Source: Sporosarcina quadrami
GTDB lineage: Bacteria > Bacillota > Bacilli > Bacillales_A > Planococcaceae
Direction: 5' to 3'
Assembly (NCBI RefSeq): GCF_014836615.1
Contig: NZ_JACSQN010000016.1
Coordinates: 1 to 61,488, forward strand
Length of the DNA: 61,488 nt
Made by a program: the position numbers and the translations under genes. This document shows positions 6,969 through 14,410 of this stretch, one piece after another (positions within the stretch are counted from its first letter, which is position 1; the number at the start of each line of letters is the position of its first letter). The notes under the pieces were generated by a model, which was not told the origin of the DNA, searched no databases, and saw nothing but the letters and a program-made list of their open reading frames with translations.

Positions 6969-7808
6969 TTACATTTCAATCGTTATCTGTTCAGATGTAA
7001 AAGGATGTATGAATGATACTTTCTGTGCAGTCAATCGATAGTTACCATCAGTCGTTTCGCTGCCTCCATATAATTCGTCGCCCTTAACAGGATGTCCGAT
7101 ATGGGAAAAGTGCACACGGATCTGATGTGTGCGGCCTGTTTCTAAGCTGGCTTCAACCAGAGTAGCGTCATCAAGCCTCTCAATCACTTTAAAACGAGTA
7201 GCCGCATCTTGTCCAGCAGGAGACACTCTTCGTCTTGTCGGATGATGTCTGTCTCGTCCAATTGGATATTGAAGTGTCCCTTTTACGCGCTTCACTTTGC
7301 CGTCCACTTCTGCTTGATAGACACGTGTAATTTCACGCTCTTCAATCATACGGTCGAACATTGCTTTTGCGATGGGATGCTTAGCGACAAGTATTATGCC
7401 TGCCGTCCCTTTGTCTAACCGATGGATATGTTCAGCATATGTCCCCTCATTCATAGCGACATGTGCCATGATGCCATTCATGAATGTGCCACCGTTATCT
7501 GTATCATCAGGATGTATAGGTACACCAGCAGGTTTCACAGCAGCTAAAATGTGTTCATCTTCGAATAAAACTAAGGGTGTAACATTCTTATCAAGCTTGT
7601 ATGTCGAATGAGCATCCTTGAAATGGAATACTAACTCTGTGCCTGAAGGTAGTGGATTTCGCCATTCCAATTGTTCGCCTTCAATATCCGTCACCGCTTT
7701 GTCCATCCGCATTTGGTGAACGGTTTTCTTTCCAGCTTGCCAACGGTTACGAAGAAGCTCTTCAATCGTCAATCCTTCTTCAGGTGTAATATACGTAAAA
7801 GAGGTCAT
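6969..7808 (-). CDS. RluA-family pseudouridine synthase
   Basis: Enzyme that isomerises uridine to pseudouridine in rRNA or tRNA. The catalytic Asp lies in HRLDKGTAGI, and the family motifs VKPAGVPIHPDD and ETGRTHQIRVH are present; no S4 domain is seen. The start is set at ATG 7808 because GAGGAAAC lies five bases before it; the ATG four codons upstream overlaps the stop of the preceding gene as ATGA but has no clear site. The exact uridine target cannot be told from sequence. It is last of a minus-strand run with the two thiol oxidation genes. Confidence 0.88.
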   Translation of the reverse strand: MTSFTYITPEEGLTIEELLRNRWQAGKKTVHQMRMDKAVTDIEGEQLEWRNPLPSGTELVFHFKDAHSTYKLDKNVTPLVLFEDEHILAAVKPAGVPIHPDDTDNGGTFMNGIMAHVAMNEGTYAEHIHRLDKGTAGIILVAKHPIAKAMFDRMIEEREITRVYQAEVDGKVKRVKGTLQYPIGRDRHHPTRRRVSPAGQDAATRFKVIERLDDATLVEASLETGRTHQIRVHFSHIGHPVKGDELYGGSETTDGNYRLTAQKVSFIHPFTSEQITIEM

Positions 7809-7816
7809 CTGTTTCC

Positions 7817-8293
7817 TCATTTCTCATCATATTTATCAAAGAAAGCTTGAATGTCTTCTTTTGGATTGTCTGGCAGACCTACTGTGCGGGCGACTTCTTT
7901 TCCGTCTTTGTAGTGAACGAGTGTTGGCCAACTAGTTATTCCGTAAGGCTGAGACTCCTGTGAGAACTCAAGCATATTATATTGATACACATGGATGTCG
8001 TTCTCTTTTGCAATTGGCATGAGTGTCGGTGTCATCTTCATGCAATACTGACATTCAGGAGAAAAGAAATAGGCTGTAACAGATTCACCTGATGATACTT
8101 TTTCGTATAAGTCATCTGGCATTACGATGTTGCTATAGTTTTCATCACCTATCAAATCGATCGTAGACTGTTTCAAATCATTTGTTCCATAGGGATTATC
8201 TTGTAACTTCGTTTCGTTGGCCTGCAAGTTCAAGAAGACAATTAGACCAAAAATAATGATGATAATTCCGCCAATTATTAATAGTTTTTTCAT
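7817..8293 (-). CDS. Membrane-anchored thioredoxin-like thiol oxidoreductase
   Basis: A 158-residue protein with one N-terminal membrane anchor (4-24) and an extracytoplasmic thioredoxin fold. The active site is C81-Q-Y-C84, and the cis-proline loop TSWPTL is present. It lies directly downstream of a DsbB-type gene, so it likely receives oxidising equivalents from that protein to form disulfides in exported proteins; the pairing follows the B. subtilis BdbC/BdbD principle. It is shorter than BdbD (about 220 residues) and closer to the BdbA type, so it is not named. Confidence 0.85.
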   Translation of the reverse strand: MKKLLIIGGIIIIIFGLIVFLNLQANETKLQDNPYGTNDLKQSTIDLIGDENYSNIVMPDDLYEKVSSGESVTAYFFSPECQYCMKMTPTLMPIAKENDIHVYQYNMLEFSQESQPYGITSWPTLVHYKDGKEVARTVGLPDNPKEDIQAFFDKYDEK

Positions 8294-8294
8294 T

Positions 8295-8723
8295 TCATCT
8301 GGACTCCTTCTGCCATTTCATTAAGAATAGGCTTGTAATGAAAATTAATACGAATGCAATGAGAGCCATAAACGGTATCGTAATGAAACCTAGATAGTTC
8401 ACATACTGTCCTGTACATGGGACAGCACCACATGCGGGTGCATTTTCTTGCAAAAAGCTGAGTTTTTGGATGCCGTAATGGTATAGTGAAATAGAACCGC
8501 CAATTACGGAGAAAATTGCTGTGGTCAATGCAATCCTTGCATTTTTCTGAAACAGAGCTATGCCTGAAATGAGAACGACAGGGTACATAAGGATTCTTTG
8601 GTACCAACATAAAGTGCAAGGCTCATACCCGCGGATTTCTGAAAAATAAAGAGAACCGAACGTGGCAATGAGGGAAATTGTGAAGATAAATACTAGACCA
8701 TTTTCCGAACGTTTATTCATCAT
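8295..8723 (-). CDS. bdbC: Disulfide oxidoreductase BdbC/DsbB family
   Basis: A 142-residue membrane protein with four transmembrane segments that passes electrons from a thioredoxin-like partner to quinone. The two essential cysteine pairs are visible: C36-TL-C39 after the first helix and C98/C103 in the second outer loop. Length and layout match BdbC. The stop lies two bases from the start of the thioredoxin-like gene. A second ATG follows the first immediately, and either could be used behind GGAG. Confidence 0.92.
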   Translation of the reverse strand: MMNKRSENGLVFIFTISLIATFGSLYFSEIRGYEPCTLCWYQRILMYPVVLISGIALFQKNARIALTTAIFSVIGGSISLYHYGIQKLSFLQENAPACGAVPCTGQYVNYLGFITIPFMALIAFVLIFITSLFLMKWQKESR

Positions 8724-8847
8724 GTCAACTCCAATTTCAAAGACTCATCTATGATTATAGTGTGTGGGGAGATTCATGTAAAATAATCGAGACGAAATGA
8801 TATGTAAAAGTAATTATTGGGTATTAAATATAGAAGAGGTGAATGAT

Positions 8848-10395
8848 TTGAGTGAAGAATTTAATGATGTATCTTCTTTTGAAATGAGTATGGTTATTCG
8901 GGAACTTGAAAAAGAAGATATTAGTAAGATTTTACAAATGCAGAAAGTATGTTTCCCGGGGATGGAGCCTTGGGAAGAAAGCCAATTACTAAGCCATCTG
9001 TCCGTTTTCCCGGAGGGCCAGTTCGTCGCGGAGCTTGATGGGGAGATCATTGGATCGTGTTCGAGTCTGATCGTCAACTTTGATGAATATGACGATCGCC
9101 ATACATGGGATGATATATCAGCAGAAGGTTATATTACGAATCACAATCCTGAAGGTTTTAACTTATACGGTATAGAAGTGATGGTACATCCCGATTATCG
9201 ACGGATGAAAGTCGGTCAGCGGCTGTATGAAGCAAGGAAAGAACTCGCCCAAAGATTAAATTTGAAGTCGATTATAATTGGCGGCAGGATTCCGAACTAT
9301 CATGTCTATGCGAATGAAATGAGTGCAAGGGAATATGTTGCTGCGGTTTCAAGGCATAAAATTTATGATCCAGTCCTGACGTTCCAAATATTGAACGATT
9401 TTACATTGATGCGTGTCAATCCGAATTATCTACCTGATGATAAAGCTTCGAGAAAATATGCGACTTTAATGGAATGGAATAATATTGATTATAAAGCGAC
9501 AACAAAACGTCATTTTAAAACTAGCTATCCTGTTAGAATTTGTGTCGTGCAATATTTGATGCGTAAGATATCATCGTTCGATGAAATGGCGTCGCAATGT
9601 GAATACTTTGTAGATGTAGCATCAGATGCGAGTTCTGATTTTGTCGTCTTCCCTGAAATTTTCACAACACAACTTATGTCTTTCCTGGACGAGCCGTCAC
9701 CTAGCCGAGCCGTGCGTAAAATGACGGAGTACACACCTCAATACATCGAGTTGTTTACGAACTTGGCTGTCCGCTATAACGTGAATATTATCGGAGGATC
9801 ACACTTTGTTGAAGAAGAGAATGAGGAAATCTATAACATTGCCTATCTTTTCAGACGTGACGGTTCTATTGAAAAGCAATATAAAATCCATATTACGCCG
9901 AACGAACGGAAGTGGTGGGGAATTAGCGCAGGTGATTCCGTGCGGGTCTTTGATACGGACTGCGGAAAGATCGCCATTCAAATATGCTACGACATCGAGT
10001 TCCCGGAACTTGCTCGAATCGCTACCGACAAAGGTGCTAATATTATTTTCACACCGTTCTGTACGGAAGACCGTCAAGGCTATTTACGTGTACGCTATTG
10101 TGCACAGGCGCGTGCTGTAGAGAATCAGATATACACTGTCATTTCAGGTACAGTCGGCAACTTGCCTCAAACAGCCAATATGGACATCCAGTATGCGCAA
10201 TCAGCGATCTTCGCACCATCAGATTTCGAGTTTGCACGTGACGGGATTGTTGGAGAAACGAATGCCAATCTTGAAACGGTATTAATCGGAGATGTGGATT
10301 TGGAGATTTTACGTAGGCAGCGAATAGACGGGACGGTCAAACAATTGAAAGATCGGCGTCATGATGTCTATCATGTGGAGTATAAAAAAGATTGA
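8848..10395 (+). CDS. GNAT acetyltransferase-nitrilase fusion (YhcX-like)
   Basis: A two-domain protein of 515 residues: an N-terminal GNAT N-acetyltransferase (about 15-170) and a C-terminal carbon-nitrogen hydrolase (about 215-490). The hydrolase has its Glu in VVFPEIFTT, Lys in KIHITPNERKWW and Cys in IAIQICYDIEFPE. B. subtilis YhcX has the same architecture; its substrate is not known to me. The start is TTG 8848 with AGAGGTGA six bases upstream; the ATG at 8797 lacks a site. A combined acylation and amide-hydrolysis role is inferred. Confidence 0.88.
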   Translation: MSEEFNDVSSFEMSMVIRELEKEDISKILQMQKVCFPGMEPWEESQLLSHLSVFPEGQFVAELDGEIIGSCSSLIVNFDEYDDRHTWDDISAEGYITNHNPEGFNLYGIEVMVHPDYRRMKVGQRLYEARKELAQRLNLKSIIIGGRIPNYHVYANEMSAREYVAAVSRHKIYDPVLTFQILNDFTLMRVNPNYLPDDKASRKYATLMEWNNIDYKATTKRHFKTSYPVRICVVQYLMRKISSFDEMASQCEYFVDVASDASSDFVVFPEIFTTQLMSFLDEPSPSRAVRKMTEYTPQYIELFTNLAVRYNVNIIGGSHFVEEENEEIYNIAYLFRRDGSIEKQYKIHITPNERKWWGISAGDSVRVFDTDCGKIAIQICYDIEFPELARIATDKGANIIFTPFCTEDRQGYLRVRYCAQARAVENQIYTVISGTVGNLPQTANMDIQYAQSAIFAPSDFEFARDGIVGETNANLETVLIGDVDLEILRRQRIDGTVKQLKDRRHDVYHVEYKKD

Positions 10396-10427
10396 CGATA
10401 AAAAGTAGAATCAAAAAAACGAACTTC

Positions 10428-10464
10428 AAAAAAGACATCTTCCTATTTTAGGAAGATGTCTTTT
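10428..10464. terminator. Bidirectional terminator
   Basis: AAAAGACATCTTCCT/AGGAAGATGTCTTTT perfect hairpin between two convergent genes. Confidence 0.9.
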
Positions 10465-10469
10465 CGTTA

Positions 10470-11810
10470 TTAGGATTCAAATTGTAAATCAGCAGTTCCA
10501 TTCTCTTCTTTGTTTTCGTATTTCATCGCTTCCAAATAAAGAATATGGTGTCCTTCGACGTCCTTTACAGTGAATTCATATCCTTGTTCGATAATCTTTT
10601 CACCAGGCACGGCTTCAAATCGTTCAGACATGAACCAACCACCTATTGTATCGATGTCCTCTTCGTCAATATCTATATTTAATACGTCATTAACGTTCTC
10701 AATAAGCATCTTAGCATCTAAGATATAATGATCTTCGTTGATCATCTGGACTTCAGGTACTTCATCCGTATCGAACTCGTCTTGAATTTCTCCGACAATT
10801 TCTTCTAGAATGTCCTCGATTGTTACAAGTCCGGAAGTACCGCCATATTCGTCCATAAGGATAGCCATATGGATTCGTTCACGTTGAATTTTCAGCAACA
10901 GATCTCCAATAGCCATTGTCTCAATGACACGGATAATAGGTTGCATATGTTCATGAACAGATTGACTTCCAGCCGTTGGATCTTTGATGAATGCCGTTAA
11001 GAGGTTTTTCATGTTGATCAACCCGATGACATGGTCTTTATCGCCATCTGTTACAGGATATCTTGTATATTGTTCGACACCAGCCATTTCAAACATTTCT
11101 CGTAATGTCATATCTTTTTCGACGGTCATCATTTCTGTCCGTGGAACCATGATTTCTTTTGCGACCCGATCATCAAATTCGAAGATCTTGTTCACAAATT
11201 TATATTCTGATTGATTAATTTCTCCACCTTTTAAACTGTCTGTAAGAATCAGACGAAGTTCATCTTCGGAGTGGGCGACATCAGACTCTGAAATGGATTT
11301 AAACCCGAACATTCGGATGATGAGTCTTGCAGAACCGTTCATACCTTTAATGACAGGGTACATGAGCAGATAAAATACAATCAACGGTTTAGAGAAGCTC
11401 AGAGTAATGGACTCTGCCCGCTGGATTGCTATTGTTTTAGGTGCCAATTCGCCTACAACTACATGCAGGAAAGTTACTATCGTAAAAGCGACTATGAAAG
11501 AAATGGCAGTTGCGATATTTGGCGCAAGATCAAGATGAGTGAATACCGGTTTAAGTATCAACTTTACGGTCGGTTCACCGAGCATACCTAGCCCTAGGGC
11601 GGTAATCGTTATACCTAATTGACAGGCGGAGAGGTACTCATCCAAATTATTAATGACTTTCTTGGCGGTGACCGCCCTACGGTTTCCTTCCGCGACAAGC
11701 TGATTGATTCGCGTTGTACGTACTTTCACTATTGCAAATTCACTCGCTACAAAAAATGCGGTGAGAGCGATCAAGGCAGCAAATGCTGCCAATCGTATGG
11801 CAATTTCCAA
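10470..11810 (-). CDS. CNNM/CBS/CorC_HlyC membrane protein (hemolysin family)
   Basis: A 446-residue protein: CNNM (DUF21) membrane domain with about four helices (1-190), tandem CBS domains (about 205-330) and a C-terminal CorC/HlyC domain (about 345-430). Homologues such as B. subtilis YhdP/MpfA are linked to magnesium efflux; the old name hemolysin is historical. The start is TTG 11810, the first possible after an in-frame stop at 11817-11819. The only strong Shine-Dalgarno lies farther upstream before an 11-codon leader, so translation may depend on coupling (see that entry). Confidence 0.88.
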   Translation of the reverse strand: MEIAIRLAAFAALIALTAFFVASEFAIVKVRTTRINQLVAEGNRRAVTAKKVINNLDEYLSACQLGITITALGLGMLGEPTVKLILKPVFTHLDLAPNIATAISFIVAFTIVTFLHVVVGELAPKTIAIQRAESITLSFSKPLIVFYLLMYPVIKGMNGSARLIIRMFGFKSISESDVAHSEDELRLILTDSLKGGEINQSEYKFVNKIFEFDDRVAKEIMVPRTEMMTVEKDMTLREMFEMAGVEQYTRYPVTDGDKDHVIGLINMKNLLTAFIKDPTAGSQSVHEHMQPIIRVIETMAIGDLLLKIQRERIHMAILMDEYGGTSGLVTIEDILEEIVGEIQDEFDTDEVPEVQMINEDHYILDAKMLIENVNDVLNIDIDEEDIDTIGGWFMSERFEAVPGEKIIEQGYEFTVKDVEGHHILYLEAMKYENKEENGTADLQFES

Positions 11811-11816
11811 ATAAGT

Positions 11817-11852
11817 TTACTTTGCTCCGCACCCGAATGAGGGGTAGAACAA
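11817..11852 (-). CDS. Leader peptide candidate upstream of the CNNM gene, 11 aa
   Basis: Behind AGGAGGTG (11861-11868), a perfect match to the 16S anti-Shine-Dalgarno, a TTG at 11852 opens an 11-codon frame, MFYPSFGCGAK, that stops at 11817-11819. The stop is in frame with and six bases before the TTG of the CNNM gene. The region also folds (ACTTTG/CAAAGT outer and TACCC/GGGTG inner). This suggests translational coupling or attenuation. Low direct support because the start is TTG and the peptide is very short. Confidence 0.4.
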   Translation of the reverse strand: MFYPSFGCGAK

Positions 11853-11944
11853 AGTGCACACCTCCTGTAAGATTAAAATCGTTAGTTAATATAATGATAA
11901 TTTATTTGCAAGAGAAATACAAATGGTATTCATGAAAACATAAA

Positions 11945-11978
11945 GAAAAAAATACCAGGAGAAATCTCCTGGTAAAAA
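11945..11978 (-). terminator. Terminator of the 50-aa membrane protein gene
   Basis: TACCAGGAGA/TCTCCTGGTA hairpin; read on the minus strand it is followed by a long T run. Confidence 0.88.
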
Positions 11979-12024
11979 GTCGTTCAATATACGTAAATTT
12001 GCCGTGGGGTATATATTGGAAGTC

Positions 12025-12177
12025 TTAACCAAACATCGGGAAAACATACTTAAGCAAGAACCATAGCAAGCCAAAGAAAATAATGATGTAGGCTGCATAT
12101 TTAATGAATGTAGCACCGACAAGGCTGTTATCGGTTCTCTCTTCACGTTTCACTTCAATATTCTTTCTTTCTTCCAT
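12025..12177 (-). CDS. Small single-pass membrane protein, 50 aa
   Basis: A frame from ATG 12177 with AGGGGATG seven bases upstream and a clear terminator downstream. The charged N-terminus (MEERKNIEVKREERTDN) is followed by a hydrophobic helix at about 26-46 with the aromatic stretch FFGLLWFLLKYVF. The layout fits a small tail-type membrane protein seen as hypothetical in Bacillales. No function can be assigned. A longer overlapping frame on the same strand (11886-12146) runs through the terminator and is rejected. Confidence 0.65.
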   Translation of the reverse strand: MEERKNIEVKREERTDNSLVGATFIKYAAYIIIFFGLLWFLLKYVFPMFG

Positions 12178-12259
12178 TTGAAACATCCCCTGTCTTATTA
12201 AATACTATGTTTCTTAGATACCCACATATGCATTCTTAAAACAAATTGTTGAAATTGTG

Positions 12260-12294
12260 TTGACAAGGACAAAATGGCAATGGTACTGTATAAT
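12260..12294 (+). promoter_or_regulatory. Candidate promoter of the bmrCD leader transcript
   Basis: A perfect -35 TTGACA (12260-12265) is followed by TACTGT at 18-base spacing (12284-12289) and a perfect TATAAT at 23-base spacing (12289-12294). One of these is probably the -10; the first fits standard spacing better. It lies about 40 bases before the leader ORF. Confidence 0.5.
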
Positions 12295-12330
12295 TATTCG
12301 AAAATCGAAATAATGAAGGAGGCGCGGACA

Positions 12331-12414
12331 ATGCAAACGATCGTCATCACGGTAGAAACGAATAATTGCATAGATTGTCTGTTCCGCATCCGAACTGATA
12401 TTAACGTAATTTAA
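12331..12414 (+). CDS. Leader peptide candidate upstream of bmrCD, 27 aa
   Basis: ATG 12331 follows AAGGAGGCG with good spacing and opens a 27-codon frame starting MQTIVITVETNNCIDC, ending at 12412-12414. A strong intrinsic terminator begins 36 bases later, followed by the exporter genes. The B. subtilis bmrCD operon is known to be controlled by a translated leader (bmrB) and a terminator; the same design is inferred here by position, not by peptide similarity, which I cannot check. The peptide has no obvious membrane or catalytic feature. Confidence 0.55.
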   Translation: MQTIVITVETNNCIDCLFRIRTDINVI

Positions 12415-12449
12415 ACTCGGACGGGGCAAAGAATATCCGTTCTAATAGT

Positions 12450-12492
12450 ATGAGCACACGCTTATCTTATGAAGCGTGTGCTCATTTTTTTT
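12450..12492 (+). terminator. Intrinsic terminator inside the bmrCD leader
   Basis: A 14-bp stem, ATGAGCACACGCTT with AAGCGTGTGCTCAT and a short loop, is followed by a run of eight T. It lies between the leader ORF and the exporter genes on the same strand, so it should act as an attenuator. Confidence 0.85.
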
Positions 12493-12562
12493 GGATGAAT
12501 AGTCGGTATTTTCACGCTATGCGTGTGAATATATATAGTGAAAATTGAAGGAAGGAGTGCTG

Positions 12563-12625
12563 ATGATGAACAATGTAATTCAGCAAAGGAAACTACTAAA
12601 GAAGGAATCTCTGGAAAGCGGTTAG
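12563..12625 (+). CDS. Second short leader ORF, 20 aa
   Basis: Behind AAGGAAGGAG a double ATG opens a 20-codon frame (MMNNVIQQRKLLKKESLESG) ending in TAG about 45 bases before bmrC. Its ribosome binding site is as strong as that of the real genes. It could be a second leader peptide or a chance frame; nothing else supports it. Confidence 0.3.
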   Translation: MMNNVIQQRKLLKKESLESG

Positions 12626-12669
12626 CTGATTTACTAGCTATCGAACGATGAAGGAAGAAGGTTGAGAAC

Positions 12670-14409
12670 ATGTTTTCAGTATTATTCAAGTTGAAATGGT
12701 TTTTTAAAGAGAATCGGAAAAGGTATACGATTGCTCTTATTTTGATGACATTGGCAAATTTACTTGTCATTTTACCGCCATGGCTTATCGGTGAAGCTAT
12801 CGATGCAATCTATACACAAACAATGACGACGAGACTATTAGCATTATTCATAGGTGCAATGTTGCTCATCATGGGGCTTGCCTATTTAGGGAACTTTGTA
12901 TGGCAATACCAGCTGTTTGGGGGAGCGTATGTCATTGAGCGTCAATTGAGGACGCGTTTAATGCGTCATTTCTTAAAGATGACACCGTCGTTCTACGAGA
13001 AGAATAAGACAGGTGATCTGATGGCTCGCTCGACAAACGATTTGCGGGCCATTTCAGAAACAGCCGGTTTTGGTATTATGACGCTCGTCGATTCGACTGT
13101 CTATTTAGGAACACTGATCATTACGATGGGCTTCCTTGTTTCATGGAAATTGACATTGGCGGCAATTATTCCGTTGCCTATATTAGCTTTCATACTACAA
13201 TATTTAGGGAAGAAAATTCACGAACGCTATATGACAGCTCAACAGGCGTTTGGAGATTTGAATGATAATGTCCTTGAAGCTGTTGCGGGAGTGAGAGTTG
13301 TCCGGGCATATGTGCAGGAGAGGGCTACTGAGCAACGTTTCGCGGATATGACAGAAGATGTTTACAAAAAAAATATGCATGTTGAAAAAATCGATGCGCT
13401 GTTCATGCCGTTTTCGAAAGCGCTGACGGCATTGACTTATATGGTAGGTCTCGGTTATGGTGCTTATCTCGTATCAATTAATGCGATCACTCTTGGAAAT
13501 CTTGTAACATTCAATGTCTATCTTGGCATGATCGTCTGGCCAATGTTTGCAATAGGTGAGCTGATCAACGTCTTACAACGGGGGAATGCTTCACTGGACC
13601 GTGTTATGGAAACGTTAGACTATGAAGAAGATGTCAAAGATCCAGACACACCTGAACAGTTGACGCAACCGGAAAATGTAGGATTCAGAGATGTTAGTTT
13701 CACGTATCCGATGTCACATGCTGTGAATCTCGATAAGATCGAGCTCACGTTAGACCGTGGTCAAACGCTTGGTATCGTCGGGAAAACCGGTAGCGGAAAA
13801 ACAACATTCGTTAAACAACTGCTGCGGGAATATCCTGCAGGTGAAGGAGAAATCGTGTTTTCTGATATTGCTTTGCAGTCATTTAAAAAAGATCAGGTAC
13901 GTGATTGGATCGGTTATGTGCCGCAAGATCATGTGCTGTTTTCAAGGTCTGTCCGCGACAATATTCTGTTCGGTCGACCTGAAGCAACTGAAGCGGATAT
14001 CGCGGAGTCCATCCGGCTTTCCTATTTTGAAAAAGATTTGCAAATGCTTCCTGCAGGTCTGGATACACTTGTCGGTGAGAAAGGTGTCGCATTATCAGGT
14101 GGACAGAAACAACGGATATCCATTGCGCGTGCACTTGTAAAAAATCCGGAGATTCTTATTTTGGATGACTCCCTTTCAGCAGTGGATGCTAAGACCGAGT
14201 CAAAAATTATTGAAAACATCCAGGCAGAGCGCTCGGGTAAAACGACCATTATTACAACGCATCGTCTATCTGCGATACAACATGCGGACTGGATCATTGT
14301 GCTGGATGACGGGCGTGTCATTGAAGAAGGAAGACATGAAGAGTTGCTTGCGAAGAACGGATGGTATAAAGAGCAATTCGACCGCCAGCAAATTGGGGAG
14401 GTTGAATAA
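12670..14409 (+). CDS. bmrC: Heterodimeric ABC multidrug exporter subunit BmrC-like
   Basis: A 579-residue half-transporter with an N-terminal six-helix exporter domain (about 15-310) and a C-terminal ATPase domain: Walker A GKTGSGKT from 371, signature LSGGQKQR, Walker B LILDD. Asp sits at position 500 where the catalytic Glu is expected, so this subunit carries the degenerate site of the pair, as in B. subtilis BmrC (YheI). With BmrD it should export drugs from the inner leaflet. The ATG has GAAGGAAGAAGG upstream, and the gene lies behind an attenuator leader that would make expression antibiotic-responsive. Confidence 0.88.
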   Translation: MFSVLFKLKWFFKENRKRYTIALILMTLANLLVILPPWLIGEAIDAIYTQTMTTRLLALFIGAMLLIMGLAYLGNFVWQYQLFGGAYVIERQLRTRLMRHFLKMTPSFYEKNKTGDLMARSTNDLRAISETAGFGIMTLVDSTVYLGTLIITMGFLVSWKLTLAAIIPLPILAFILQYLGKKIHERYMTAQQAFGDLNDNVLEAVAGVRVVRAYVQERATEQRFADMTEDVYKKNMHVEKIDALFMPFSKALTALTYMVGLGYGAYLVSINAITLGNLVTFNVYLGMIVWPMFAIGELINVLQRGNASLDRVMETLDYEEDVKDPDTPEQLTQPENVGFRDVSFTYPMSHAVNLDKIELTLDRGQTLGIVGKTGSGKTTFVKQLLREYPAGEGEIVFSDIALQSFKKDQVRDWIGYVPQDHVLFSRSVRDNILFGRPEATEADIAESIRLSYFEKDLQMLPAGLDTLVGEKGVALSGGQKQRISIARALVKNPEILILDDSLSAVDAKTESKIIENIQAERSGKTTIITTHRLSAIQHADWIIVLDDGRVIEEGRHEELLAKNGWYKEQFDRQQIGEVE

Positions 14410-14410
14410 T

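Noticed and set aside
11811..11880. Magnesium (M-box) riboswitch before the CNNM gene
   Set aside because: Leader is only about 60 bases before the start and lacks M-box size and core motifs; a leader peptide explains it better.
11886..12146. 86-codon minus-strand frame
   Set aside because: Runs through an intrinsic terminator and overlaps, in another frame, the better supported 50-residue membrane protein.
12214..12429. 71-codon minus-strand frame opposite the bmrCD leader
   Set aside because: Lacks a ribosome binding site and opposes a leader ORF with a strong one.
14165..14410. 82-codon N-terminal extension of bmrD
   Set aside because: Lies wholly within bmrC in another frame, shows no transporter-like sequence, and a good ribosome binding site precedes ATG 14411. 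The total length near B. subtilis BmrD is a coincidence.
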